Below are positions 16,742 through 25,344 of a stretch of 64,000 bases of DNA, one piece after another (position 1 is the stretch's first letter; the number at the start of each line of letters is the position of its first letter). Source of the stretch: Butyrivibrio sp. (lineage in GTDB: Bacteria > Bacillota > Clostridia > Lachnospirales > Lachnospiraceae). A program made the translations under genes and the position numbers. The notes beneath the pieces were generated by a model. That model was not told the DNA's origin. It searched no databases and was given only the letters and a program-made list of their open reading frames with translations. The stretch lies in the NCBI GenBank assembly GCA_023664865.1, contig JAMPEU010000003.1, positions 150,033 through 214,032 on the forward strand, written 5' to 3'.

Positions 16742-16928
16742 TAACAGTTCAGCCCTCAGGCGGCATGGACGCATATGTTTCTCCGCCGAGGTCCTTAAAA
16801 AACGCCGGTAGTTGGTGAAAAAGACGCAAAGCGGCTTTTGAACTTAGTACCGCTGCGTTTTTTACGGAATGAGAGTGTGCCTCAAGGAGAAACATATGCG
16901 TCCATACCGCCTGAGGGCTGAACTGTTA
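16742..16928. repeat. long palindromic element A (187 bp)
   Basis: Arms TAACAGTTCAGCCCTCAGG and their complement pair over 42 bp with one G-U type mismatch; the inner core contains AACGCCGGTA and TTAGTACCGCTGCG, pairing around a short loop. Lies downstream of pilB, beyond its terminator. Member of a family of seven in this window (A to G). Confidence 0.9.
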
Positions 16929-16935
16929 AAAAACG

Positions 16936-16979
16936 TAAAAAACGCCAAGTGCGATAAAATCACTTCCGCACTCGGCGTT
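16936..16979 (-). terminator. intrinsic terminator of pilB
   Basis: On the minus strand, AACGCCGAGTGCG pairs with CGCACTTGGCGTT (12 of 13 pairs) across a 13-nt loop and runs into five T. It begins 15 nt after the pilB stop codon. Confidence 0.85.
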
Positions 16980-16994
16980 CCTAAAAATCAAGCA

Positions 16995-18689
16995 TTATGA
17001 GTCAAACGATACCTTAATCATTTCATTGACCGACGTAATTCCCGCCAACACATAGTCGGTCGCGCACATACGCAAGGTGTGCATGCCTTCAACGAGCGCT
17101 TTTTCTTTGATGTCTTCTGCGCTCCCGTTCTTACTGATAATACTTCTTAAAGGCTGTGTCATTTCCATAATCTCATATACGCCGATTCGGCCTTTATAAC
17201 CTGTGCCGTCGCATCTCGGGCAGCCGCCGGGAGCGTATATTGTGATATCCTCATCAGGTTTTTTGTTTAGCAGTTCAAGTTCATCGGCATCGGCTTTTTT
17301 CGCCTTTTTACATTCAGGGCACAAGCGGCGCACCAGACGCTGTGCAATAACTCCGATAGTGGAGTCTGCAATCAAATACGGCTCAATACCCATATCTTCA
17401 AGACGTGTAATCGTACTTGCCGCCGAGTTGGTATGCAGGGTAGATACAACCAAGTGTCCTGTGATGGATGCCTGGACCGCTATGCTTGCCGTTTCCTGGT
17501 CACGAATCTCACCAATCATGATTATATCCGGATCCTGACGCAGAATGGAACGCAGCGCGCTGGCAAAGGTCAGGTTGGCTTTCGGATTAACCTGAACCTG
17601 ATTGATTCCGTCGATATTTGCCTCTACGGGATCCTCTACCGTGATAATATTAACATCTTCTCTGTTTAATTCGCTGAGCGCGGTATAAAGCGTGGTAGAC
17701 TTACCGCTGCCGGTAGGTCCCGTTACCAGAAGGATGCCGTGAGGGTTCTGTAAAATATGGTCGAATTTCTTCATATCCGCAGGTCCCAATCCCAACTGGC
17801 TCTTCTCTTTGGTAAGCGCATTCTTGGAAGTAAGACGCATAACCACTTTTTCGCCGTATACCGTAGGAAGGATTGATACACGGATATCAAATTCCTGACG
17901 GTCTACAACCTGTGTGATACGTCCGTCCTGCGGCTTTCTTTTTTCCGCAATATCCATGCCGCCGATAATCTTAATTCTTGCCACCATTGCCGGAAGGAGC
18001 CTGATGCTGTAAGTTGCCTTTTCATACAAGGCGCCGTCAATCCTGTAACGTATGCGCACCTGACGCTCCATCGGCTCGATATGTATATCAGACGCCCTTT
18101 GTCTGACCGCCTGTTCAATCATGCCTTTAACCAGCTGTACAATCGGAGAATTGTTGACGTCTTCGCTGTACATGTCTTCCTGTTCCACCATCTGGCTTTC
18201 TTTTTCCTTGGCATACTCTTCCAGCGCGGAATTAACTTCGGTATTCCCATAATATTTATCCAGCGCAAGCATGATGCTGCGGGTAGTCGAAACCACCGGC
18301 TCCACTTGGAGGTTCGTAATGATATTTACATCGTCAATCGCCGCCATGTCCATCGGATCCGCCATCGCCACACGAAGTATGTTCATGTTGTCCGGTGAAT
18401 ATTCAAACGGAATCATTTTGTTTTTCTTTAATACGTTGACGGGAATAAGGGAAATCACGTTTTCCTCAATCGTAACGTTTTGAAGGTCAATAGTGCTAAG
18501 ATTAAGCTGGCTGCTCAAGGCGCGCACAATATTTTCTTCCGTTACAAGGCCTTCGTCTACAAGTGTCTCTCCGAGCTTGCGTCCGCTGCCTTTCTGTAGC
18601 TGCAATCCTCTCTCTAACTGCTCTTCCGATATAACGCCACTATTTACGAGAACGTCTCCAAGACGCAGTTTTTTCCTACTGCTCTCCAT
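16995..18689 (-). CDS. pilB: type IV pilus extension ATPase
   Basis: A 564-residue GspE/PilB ATPase. Order: N-terminal GspE-N domain (about 1-150), then the AAA domain with Walker A GPTGSGKSTT near residue 325, the Asp box, Walker B DPDIIMIGEIRDQET, the His box TGHLVVSTLHTN, and a four-cysteine zinc motif (CPEC ... CPRC, about 455-490). It drives pilus extension with PilC. A strong terminator follows its stop, so it ends a transcription unit that starts farther upstream. Length and all motifs are standard. Confidence 0.95.
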   Translation of the reverse strand: MESSRKKLRLGDVLVNSGVISEEQLERGLQLQKGSGRKLGETLVDEGLVTEENIVRALSSQLNLSTIDLQNVTIEENVISLIPVNVLKKNKMIPFEYSPDNMNILRVAMADPMDMAAIDDVNIITNLQVEPVVSTTRSIMLALDKYYGNTEVNSALEEYAKEKESQMVEQEDMYSEDVNNSPIVQLVKGMIEQAVRQRASDIHIEPMERQVRIRYRIDGALYEKATYSIRLLPAMVARIKIIGGMDIAEKRKPQDGRITQVVDRQEFDIRVSILPTVYGEKVVMRLTSKNALTKEKSQLGLGPADMKKFDHILQNPHGILLVTGPTGSGKSTTLYTALSELNREDVNIITVEDPVEANIDGINQVQVNPKANLTFASALRSILRQDPDIIMIGEIRDQETASIAVQASITGHLVVSTLHTNSAASTITRLEDMGIEPYLIADSTIGVIAQRLVRRLCPECKKAKKADADELELLNKKPDEDITIYAPGGCPRCDGTGYKGRIGVYEIMEMTQPLRSIISKNGSAEDIKEKALVEGMHTLRMCATDYVLAGITSVNEMIKVSFDS

Positions 18690-18800
18690 AACGCATACCC
18701 CTTTTCCCTTATACTTGCCATATTTAATGCCGCTGCCTTACAATATGGCTCATAATAGATTTGCATAAATTATATATTTATTTTACTCTTTTTTAACGCT

Positions 18801-19961
18801 TTACGCAAGATGGAAATAACTGTTTCCTGTCTGTCTAACTAATCCATATAAATTTAGTTTCATAAGCTGATTCAAAACCTCTGACAGCGGGATGTCGCGT
18901 CTGAATTTGGATAACATCTGTTCTTTTATAATTTCGGCAGACTTTGGAGTTTCTTCCAGCGTCTGCATCAGTTCACTCTGAATATCTGTTAAAAACGTCG
19001 TTTGCGGCTTATTTTGAGTGTGTAATGCGGTCTGTGCGCGAGATATATTCTGTGTGTAAGGTGTGCTTTCCATAATCGTCTTTACAATATCCTGTGCAGA
19101 TAACGCCAGTCCCGCGCCCTGTTGTATCAGGCGGTTACAGCCCTCGCTAAGCGCATCGGACGTCCTTCCGGGCAGGGCGTATACTTCCTTGCCCTGCTCC
19201 AATGCCATATCCACGGTAATTAATGTGCCGCTCCTTTTTTTGGATTCAATTACCAGCACGATATCCGCAAGCCCGCTTATAATGCGGTTTCTTGGCGGAA
19301 AAAGTGTGTTTTTCGGAGCTGTCCCCGGCGGATATTCCGAACACACTCCGCCCTGCATACAGAGTCTATCGTATAGACGGCGGTTCTCATTCGGATAGCA
19401 GATATCCACGCCGCAGCCAAGGACGCCCAGCGAATATCCTCCTGTATCCAATGCCGCCATTTGCCCTATTCCGTCTATCCCCCTCGCCATGCCGCTGATG
19501 ACCTGTACTCCCATAATCGCAAGCTCACTCCCGAACTGCATCGCCATCTGTCTTCCGTATTCCGAGCAGTTCCTTGCGCCTATTATAGCTGCCGCCGGTT
19601 TGTCCTGCCCGGGGAGTTTCCCCTTATAATAAATCCCATATGGAGAATCCGGAATGTCCTTAAGCCTGTACGGATAATCCGCATGCCCTATGCAGGTAAA
19701 TTTAATCTTTTTATCCGCAAGGGCGGCATATTCTTTGTCAATGTCAAAATTATTTCTTGAGTCCGCAATCCTGTCGGCAAGTTTGGCTTTATTGCACGAG
19801 GGCGGCAGTACGCCTTCCATTTTTTCTCTTTTCATTCCATACAACGCCTCCGGCGTTCCAACCCGCCCAAGCATATGTCTGATTGTTTTTGCGCCAACGC
19901 CCTCAATGCTGTGCAGCCAGTGCGCATAAGGCAGGCTGTTGTCTTCTATTTTTATATCCAT
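18801..19961 (-). CDS. dprA: DNA-processing protein DprA
   Basis: A 386-residue DprA. An N-terminal helical SAM-like domain (YAHWLHSIEGVGAKTIRHML), the Rossmann core with AAIIGARNCSEYGRQMA (about 125-141), GVQVISGMARGIDGIGQ and FPPRNRIISGLADIVLVIES, and a C-terminal winged-helix DML1-like domain (about 320-386). It loads RecA on incoming single-stranded DNA in natural transformation. The gene sits between comM and pilB, which joins DNA uptake machinery with DNA processing. A long palindrome (H) separates it from comM. Confidence 0.93.
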   Translation of the reverse strand: MDIKIEDNSLPYAHWLHSIEGVGAKTIRHMLGRVGTPEALYGMKREKMEGVLPPSCNKAKLADRIADSRNNFDIDKEYAALADKKIKFTCIGHADYPYRLKDIPDSPYGIYYKGKLPGQDKPAAAIIGARNCSEYGRQMAMQFGSELAIMGVQVISGMARGIDGIGQMAALDTGGYSLGVLGCGVDICYPNENRRLYDRLCMQGGVCSEYPPGTAPKNTLFPPRNRIISGLADIVLVIESKKRSGTLITVDMALEQGKEVYALPGRTSDALSEGCNRLIQQGAGLALSAQDIVKTIMESTPYTQNISRAQTALHTQNKPQTTFLTDIQSELMQTLEETPKSAEIIKEQMLSKFRRDIPLSEVLNQLMKLNLYGLVRQTGNSYFHLA

Positions 19962-19992
19962 TCTATATTTTCCTTTCGTGTACTCATATTTT

Positions 19993-20197
19993 AAGTAATT
20001 GCAAAACTCAATATTTCACAACATGAGTTGCTCAATATATACAAAACATAAGTAAGGCGCTCTGCCGCCGTCGGTACTTAGGCACTGTTTTTTAGTGCCT
20101 TATGTACCGCTACTGGCGGCAATGCAGCGAAAGCGTGCCTTACGTTGTTTTGTATATATTGCGCAACGTGATATGTTAAATAACAATGGTTTTGCAA
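19993..20197. repeat. long palindromic element H (205 bp)
   Basis: Arms of about 60 bp start ATTGCAAAAC and share CAATATATACAAAACA and GTAAGGC with their complements. The centre keeps GGTACTTA/TATGTACC and GCGAAAGCGTGCC, found also in elements A to G, but the outer arms are different. It ends 3 bp from the stop codon of comM. Confidence 0.8.
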
Positions 20198-20200
20198 TTA

Positions 20201-21748
20201 TCATCCCATCTTCCCAAGCTCCGCCACCCTATAGCAAAGTGCCTCGGTCAGATGCCTCTCCCTGATATCCGTATCTCCCGCCAAATCGGCAATGGTTCTT
20301 GCCACTTTTAAGACGCGGTGATAGCTCCTTGCCGTCAGATTGAGCTTATGGAAAAAGCTTTCCATCAGCCGTTCTTCGGACAATCCTAATTTACAGTGCC
20401 TGCGAATGTCTTCTACGCCCATATCGGCGTTGAAACGAAGCCTTGTTCCCTCGAAACGTTTCTGCTGAATCTTTCTTGCCTCAAGGATGTGCTCGCGTAT
20501 CTGTGCGCTGCTTTCCTTCCCCTTGCCGAAGGACAGCTCGGTCATTTTAAGGGCGGGCGCCTCTACGCAGATATCGATTCTGTCAAGTATAGGTCCTGAT
20601 ATCCGCTCCAGATATCTGTGTATCTCATAAGGAGTGCAGCTGCATCTGTGCATATCGGGGTAGTATCCGCATGGACACGGATTCATGGCTCCAACCAGCA
20701 TAAAATCCGCCGGATATATGTAACTTCCGCTGTTTCTGGCTATCTGTATATGCCGATCCTCTAACGGCTGTCTTAAAATATCAATGGTTTCGCGCTTAAA
20801 TTCCGGGAGTTCATCAAGAAAAAGCACGCCCCTATGGGCAAGCGTTATCATGCCCGGCAGCGGCATTTTGCCTCCGCCCGCTAACGCCTGTCTGGTTATG
20901 GTATGGTGCGGGGCTATGAACGGACGCCTCGTAATAAGCACGTCCTCATGGGAAAGCAGACCGGATATGCTGTAAACTGCAGATACTTCCATGCTCTCTT
21001 CTAATGACATGGGCGGCAGAATGGTTGGAATCCTTTTGGCAATCATGGTTTTGCCGGAACCGGGCGGTCCGACGATAAGAAGGTGGTGGAAACCCGCCGC
21101 CGCTATCTGCGCCGCTCTTTTTACTCCTTCTTGTCCGTTTACCTCTGAAAAATCCAGCTCCGCATCATTCAGGTTTCTTGCAAGCAGCGACTCTACATCT
21201 ATCTTAGCAGGCAAAATCAGCTCATGCCGCATCTCCTCGTCCACACGCAGATAGGAAAGCACTTCTTTGATATCTGTGACTCCTATTACCTCAATGTCCT
21301 GCACGACCGCGCCCTCCGGGGCGTTTTCTCTGGGGAGGATACAGCGTTTCAAGCCCTGTCTTTTCGCCTCGGCGACTATGGGCAGCACTCCTTTTACCGG
21401 CTTGACTTCTCCGTTTAACCCCAGTTCGCCGATAACAAGCGTATTTTCCGCGCTATTTTGCGGAAGGTATTCCAACGCGGTCAGAATACCGACAGCCACA
21501 GGCAAGTCAAACAATGCGCCCCCTTTATGTATATCCGCCGGAGACAGATTTACATTGATACTCATAGGCGGCAGCGGCATCCCTACATTCTTTAGGGCGA
21601 CTTTGACGCGCTCCCTTGCCTCTCTGACCTCGCTGCCAAGCAGCCCCACCATTTGAAAACATGGCAGTCCTTTTGACGCATCCACCTCAACCTGAATCAG
21701 ATAACTCCCGATTCCGTGAATTGCGCCCGATGTAATTGAACTAAACAA
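20201..21748 (-). CDS. comM: ComM/YifB family Mg-chelatase-like ATPase
   Basis: About 515 residues. The preferred start is a TTG at 21748 (MFSSITSGAIHGIG), 8 nt after AGGAGG; an ATG at 21754 is only 2 nt from it. Domains: N-terminal ChlI-like fold (about 1-170), AAA+ core with GPPGSGKTMIAKRIP (about 205-219) and Walker B VLFLDELPEF, NPCPCGYYPD (zinc-like pattern) and a C-terminal helical domain. ComM is a hexameric helicase that promotes branch migration in natural transformation. It lies between dprA and pilT, with palindromes on both sides. Confidence 0.92.
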   Translation of the reverse strand: MFSSITSGAIHGIGSYLIQVEVDASKGLPCFQMVGLLGSEVREARERVKVALKNVGMPLPPMSINVNLSPADIHKGGALFDLPVAVGILTALEYLPQNSAENTLVIGELGLNGEVKPVKGVLPIVAEAKRQGLKRCILPRENAPEGAVVQDIEVIGVTDIKEVLSYLRVDEEMRHELILPAKIDVESLLARNLNDAELDFSEVNGQEGVKRAAQIAAAGFHHLLIVGPPGSGKTMIAKRIPTILPPMSLEESMEVSAVYSISGLLSHEDVLITRRPFIAPHHTITRQALAGGGKMPLPGMITLAHRGVLFLDELPEFKRETIDILRQPLEDRHIQIARNSGSYIYPADFMLVGAMNPCPCGYYPDMHRCSCTPYEIHRYLERISGPILDRIDICVEAPALKMTELSFGKGKESSAQIREHILEARKIQQKRFEGTRLRFNADMGVEDIRRHCKLGLSEERLMESFFHKLNLTARSYHRVLKVARTIADLAGDTDIRERHLTEALCYRVAELGKMG

Positions 21749-21917
21749 ATACATTTCCTCCTTTTTTATATTTAGTTTGTACAAAACTTAGTACACCATT
21801 GAATTGACCGGCGATACGCCGCGATTCATACTATAGAATAATTCTTGATATGAACTATATATATTTATAAATTCTTTAAACTATATCAAATTATACTTAA
21901 ATTAACACTCTTAAATG

Positions 21918-22104
21918 AATATTCTGTAGGCGGCATGGATACATATGTTTCCTTTTGAGGCTCTTGGAAAACGCCGGTACTTAGTGAAAAAGACGCAAAG
22001 CGGCTTTTGAACTTAGTACCGCTGCGATTTTCCACGAAGCGAAAGCGTGCCTCAAATGGAAACATATGTATCCATGCCGTCCCAACAACCTCTTTTCAGA
22101 ATAT
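21918..22104. repeat. long palindromic element B (core 21925-22085)
   Basis: Arms GGCGGCATGGATACATATG and ACATATGTATCCATGCCG, with the common core of the family (ACGCCGGTACTTAGTGAAAA / CTTTTGAACTTAGTACCGC). The outermost pairs (AATATTCTG/CAGAATATC) extend into the last codons of pilT, so the stop codon of that gene lies inside the arm. Confidence 0.88.
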
Positions 22105-23151
22105 CTTACTCTGCATTCCGTCAGGATCAACCGCAAACTGAATCGCCATTTCCCTGTCGATTTTTCCTTCAAAGTATAACTGCGTAATGCTCTCGTCCAT
22201 CGTAATCATTCCCATCTTACGGTTGGTCTGCATAACGGACACAAGCTGGTGCGATTTGCCCTCACGAATCAGGTTCCTTACCGCATGGTTGGCGTGCATG
22301 ACCTCGAATGCCGCCACACGCCCTCTTCCATCCATCGTAGGTATGAGCTGCTGTGAAATAACCGCCTCTAAAACATTCGCGAACTGTACGCGGATCTGCT
22401 GCTGCTGGTGCGGCGGGAAAACATCAATAACACGGTCAACCGTGCTTGCAGCACCGATGGTATGCAGCGTGGATAAAACAAGATGTCCTGTTTCAGCCGC
22501 GGTAATTGCCACGCTGATAGTCTCAAAATCACGCATCTCTCCTACCAGAATAACGTCAGGATCCTCACGCAGTGCGGCACGCAGCGCGTTGGCGTAACTT
22601 TGCGAGTCCAGTCCGATTTCCCTCTGGTTTACCATTGACATTTTATGCTGGTGCAGATATTCGATAGGATCTTCAAGCGTAATTACATGCGCATCCCTGT
22701 TATTATTTATTTTATCTATAATCGCCGCAAGCGTAGTGGATTTACCACTTCCGGTAGGCCCTGTAACAAGAATCAGCCCTCTTTTCCGCTCGTATAGATT
22801 GATAACCGATTCCGGAACGCCCAGCACTTCCGGAGCCGGCACCTGTGTGCTTACAAGACGCAGCGCCATAGCGCAGGTTCCTCTCTGCTTATAGGCATTT
22901 ACACGGTAACGTCCAAGTTCGGGGATGGAAAACGACATATCGTATTCTCCGCGTTCCTCAAAACGTTCCCGCTGAACCTCTGTCATAACTTCTAAAACTA
23001 TCTCCAGCGTATCCGCCGGAAGCATTTTTGGATAATCCATTGTAACAAGGTTGCCGTTGACACGCATTTTAGGCGGCACGCCTACTGTTATATGTACGTC
23101 GGACGCTCCGGCGTCATGTGCAGTCCTCATAATCTCATTTATCGTCGGCAT
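22096..23151 (-). CDS. pilT: type IV pilus retraction ATPase
   Basis: A 351-residue PilT. N-terminal PAS-like domain with HDAGASDVHI, then Walker A GPTGSGKSTT (about 126-135), Asp box ITLEDPIEYLH, Walker B DPDVILVGEMRDFET, His box TGHLVLSTLHT, and the C-terminal AIRNLIREGK-like signature (here AVRNLIREGK, about 275). It depolymerises the pilus and powers twitching or DNA uptake. It follows the HD-GYP-like gene by 35 bp. Its 3' end merges with palindromic element B. Confidence 0.95.
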   Translation of the reverse strand: MPTINEIMRTAHDAGASDVHITVGVPPKMRVNGNLVTMDYPKMLPADTLEIVLEVMTEVQRERFEERGEYDMSFSIPELGRYRVNAYKQRGTCAMALRLVSTQVPAPEVLGVPESVINLYERKRGLILVTGPTGSGKSTTLAAIIDKINNNRDAHVITLEDPIEYLHQHKMSMVNQREIGLDSQSYANALRAALREDPDVILVGEMRDFETISVAITAAETGHLVLSTLHTIGAASTVDRVIDVFPPHQQQQIRVQFANVLEAVISQQLIPTMDGRGRVAAFEVMHANHAVRNLIREGKSHQLVSVMQTNRKMGMITMDESITQLYFEGKIDREMAIQFAVDPDGMQSKIF

Positions 23152-23186
23152 CTGTCAAACCCTTCTTTCTGCAACTTATATATCTA

Positions 23187-24335
23187 TCACTGTTCTGCCG
23201 CAATCTGCGTATCTTTCGCATAAACAGTTTCTCCGCTATTTATCCCCTGTCGTTTGAGCATATCCATATCCATGACGTAGCGGTTATCCATCGTCTTCAT
23301 AATATCTTTAATCTCCAGCCGCCTGTCATATGCACGGTTGCTTAGGTCAATCAGCCTGTTATCGCCAAAGGTAAGCACCAGTGGTTTAAGAATATTCGCC
23401 CTGTTCTCAACCAGCACAAGCGCCTTGGCTCCCGTAGAAAGCTCCACGCTGACGCCGGGGAAAAGAATATTGATGGAGTCAAGCAGCGCTTTTACCACTT
23501 TTTCATCAAAATACCTGTCGTTCTCCTGAAGGAATTTAATCGCTGCGACTTCGGAAGACGCTTCCACGGCATCAATCTGAACGGACGTCATAGTATCGAA
23601 AGTTTCCGCCACTGACAATATTTTAGCGCCTACAACCATTTTGGATATGTCGTTATCTTTGCCTTTTTTCAGACATTCCAGATTATTCTGCGACTGTACG
23701 CAGATGCGCTTGATATTCGGCGAGAGTGCAAACACCTGCTCAATCAGTCCAAAACCCGCTATTTCCGCCGCCTGGATTCTTTCTTTGTCGGCATCTTCCC
23801 ATACGTCTTTAATCATGATTTCCTTAGGCGCGGAAAGCTTTCCGATATCGTGGACTACCGCGGAAGTAACCGCATCAAGCTGTTCCGATACCGTAACGTT
23901 CATTGTATGCGCAATCAGCGCGCAAAGAATCGCCACATTCAGCGAGTGTTTATAAATATAATCGTCTTTACTGCGCAAATTCTGCATAAAGTTGATTTTT
24001 CTGTCCAAATGGCCGTAATTTCTGATGATATTAGAAGTAATCGCCTGTATTTTAGTCGAACGCGATTTTAACAGAATACTGTCCAGTTCTTCACGGATTG
24101 AAAACACGCAGATAGTCTGAAAACGCTCAAACTCAACATCGTCGCGCGTCATTGGCGGCACGGGTTCCGCAGGCTCCAACACAAAAATTCCAAGCAGTCC
24201 GAAGTTTTTAATGCTGTTGATGCCCTGAACCGTAAGTTTTGAGTCCCTTTCATACAAAAGAACGCCGTCTTTATTGTAAATAGGGCGGGCAAGCCGCATA
24301 CCTGTCTTTAAGTCATCCCTTTTTACAAAAATCAT
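23187..24335 (-). CDS. HD-GYP-like protein with degenerate second motif
   Basis: A 382-residue protein. A basic N-terminal DUF3391-like part (FVKRDDLKTGMRLARPIYN), then an HD domain: KHSLNVAILCALIAH (about 130) and VVHDIGKLSAPKEI (about 157-170), followed by AETFDTMTS and the C-terminal FPGVSVELSTGAKALVL typical of HD-GYP enzymes. The HHExxDGxGYP segment expected at about residue 200-215 is replaced by a sequence without those residues. So it may bind rather than cleave c-di-GMP, or act on something else. It lies between sigK (25 bp) and pilT (35 bp). Confidence 0.75.
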   Translation of the reverse strand: MIFVKRDDLKTGMRLARPIYNKDGVLLYERDSKLTVQGINSIKNFGLLGIFVLEPAEPVPPMTRDDVEFERFQTICVFSIREELDSILLKSRSTKIQAITSNIIRNYGHLDRKINFMQNLRSKDDYIYKHSLNVAILCALIAHTMNVTVSEQLDAVTSAVVHDIGKLSAPKEIMIKDVWEDADKERIQAAEIAGFGLIEQVFALSPNIKRICVQSQNNLECLKKGKDNDISKMVVGAKILSVAETFDTMTSVQIDAVEASSEVAAIKFLQENDRYFDEKVVKALLDSINILFPGVSVELSTGAKALVLVENRANILKPLVLTFGDNRLIDLSNRAYDRRLEIKDIMKTMDNRYVMDMDMLKRQGINSGETVYAKDTQIAAEQ

Positions 24336-24360
24336 CGTGCTTTATCCTCCCGTTTATCTG

Positions 24361-24990
24361 CTAGCCAAAGCCCTCCCGCAGTTTTTCCAAAGCTTTTTTC
24401 TCTATTCTGGAAACATAACTTCTGGAAATTCCCAGATATTTGCCTATCTCCCGCTGCGTAATCTCGTGACTGCCTTTAAGCCCGTAACGCATGGTTAGAA
24501 TTTCCTTTTCGCGTTTATTCAACTTTTTATCCAATAGTCCGGATAAACATTTCAGATGTTCTTCCACTTCCATCTGCTCTATAATGTCAGGCTGTTCCTG
24601 TTCAATTATGTCCAACAGGTTAATTTCATTACCCTCTCTGTCCGTTCCAATCGGCTCATAAAGGGAGACTTCCCTGGAAGTTTTCTTTTTTGCCCTAAGC
24701 AGCATCAGCAATTCGTTATCTATGCACCTTGAGGCGTATGTGCTGAGTTTTCCCTTGCCGGCGTCAAAAGAATCTATCGCTTTAATGAGTCCTATCGTTC
24801 CTGTTGATATCAAATCTTCCATGTCCTCATCAACGTTTTGATACTTTTTGGCAATGTGTGCCACCAGACGAAGGTTATGTTCAATAAGCGTCTCTTTGGC
24901 AAGCTGCTTTAGCCTGCCGTCTCCTTCTTTTAACTGGCGCAGGTACGCGGCTTCTTCTTTCGCCGTCAGCGGTTGCTTAAATGTTTTCAA
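24361..24990 (-). CDS. sigK: sporulation sigma factor SigK
   Basis: A 209-residue sigma-70 family protein with a TTG start at 24990. Region 2 is NLRLVAHIAKKYQN...EDLISTGTIGLIKAIDSFD, region 4 is KLNKREKEILTMRYGL...REIGKYLGISRSYVSRIEKKAL. The best match I know is SigK of Clostridia: PLTAKEEAAYL at the start and EPIGTDREGNEINLLDII in the centre. No N-terminal pro-sequence and no skin-type interruption are present, as in C. difficile-like SigK. It is the first gene of a unit running into the HD-GYP-like gene and pilT. SigE is the main alternative but usually is longer and next to spoIIGA. Confidence 0.85.
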   Translation of the reverse strand: MKTFKQPLTAKEEAAYLRQLKEGDGRLKQLAKETLIEHNLRLVAHIAKKYQNVDEDMEDLISTGTIGLIKAIDSFDAGKGKLSTYASRCIDNELLMLLRAKKKTSREVSLYEPIGTDREGNEINLLDIIEQEQPDIIEQMEVEEHLKCLSGLLDKKLNKREKEILTMRYGLKGSHEITQREIGKYLGISRSYVSRIEKKALEKLREGFG

Positions 24991-25163
24991 AAGAAGCCCC
25001 CAAAGTTCATTTACTTTATTCTATGACTTCGGGACAGTTCAAGTGCCTTTCCATAAAAATAAAAGTTTTGCAATGCCTTATTATGTAATATTATACAGGC
25101 ATATTGCACAAAATTCAATACAATTTTGCATGAGTTAGTTGTGAAATTGTGAAATTGCCATGA

Positions 25164-25342
25164 GTTCAAGCTCACAGGCGGCATAGGCACATATGCTTCC
25201 CCTTGAGACACGCTCTCGCTCCGTGAAAAATCGCAGCGGTACTAAGTTCAAAAGCTAAAAGCAGCTTTTTCACTAAGTACCGGCGTTTTTCAAGGGTCTC
25301 TGCACGAAAGCATATGTGCCTATGCCGCCTGTGAGCTTGAAC
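25164..25342. repeat. long palindromic element C (179 bp)
   Basis: Arms GTTCAAGCTCACAGGCGGCA and exact complements pair over about 37 bp, with GGCACATATGCTT in the arm. The common core is in the opposite orientation to A and B. Ends 2 bp from the hemW stop codon. Confidence 0.9.
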
Positions 25343-25344
25343 AA

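Noticed and set aside
16742-16928. Element A as the pilB terminator
   Set aside because: A better hairpin with a T run (16936-16979) lies between it and the pilB stop codon.
22019-22172. Minus-strand frame running through element B (21981-22172)
   Set aside because: It is produced by the palindrome and the out-of-frame end of pilT; no ribosome site.
24361-24990. Sigma factor as SigE, or SigK broken by a skin element
   Set aside because: The protein is complete with regions 2 and 4, lacks a pro-sequence and matches the SigK-type central block; no spoIIGA neighbour is present.
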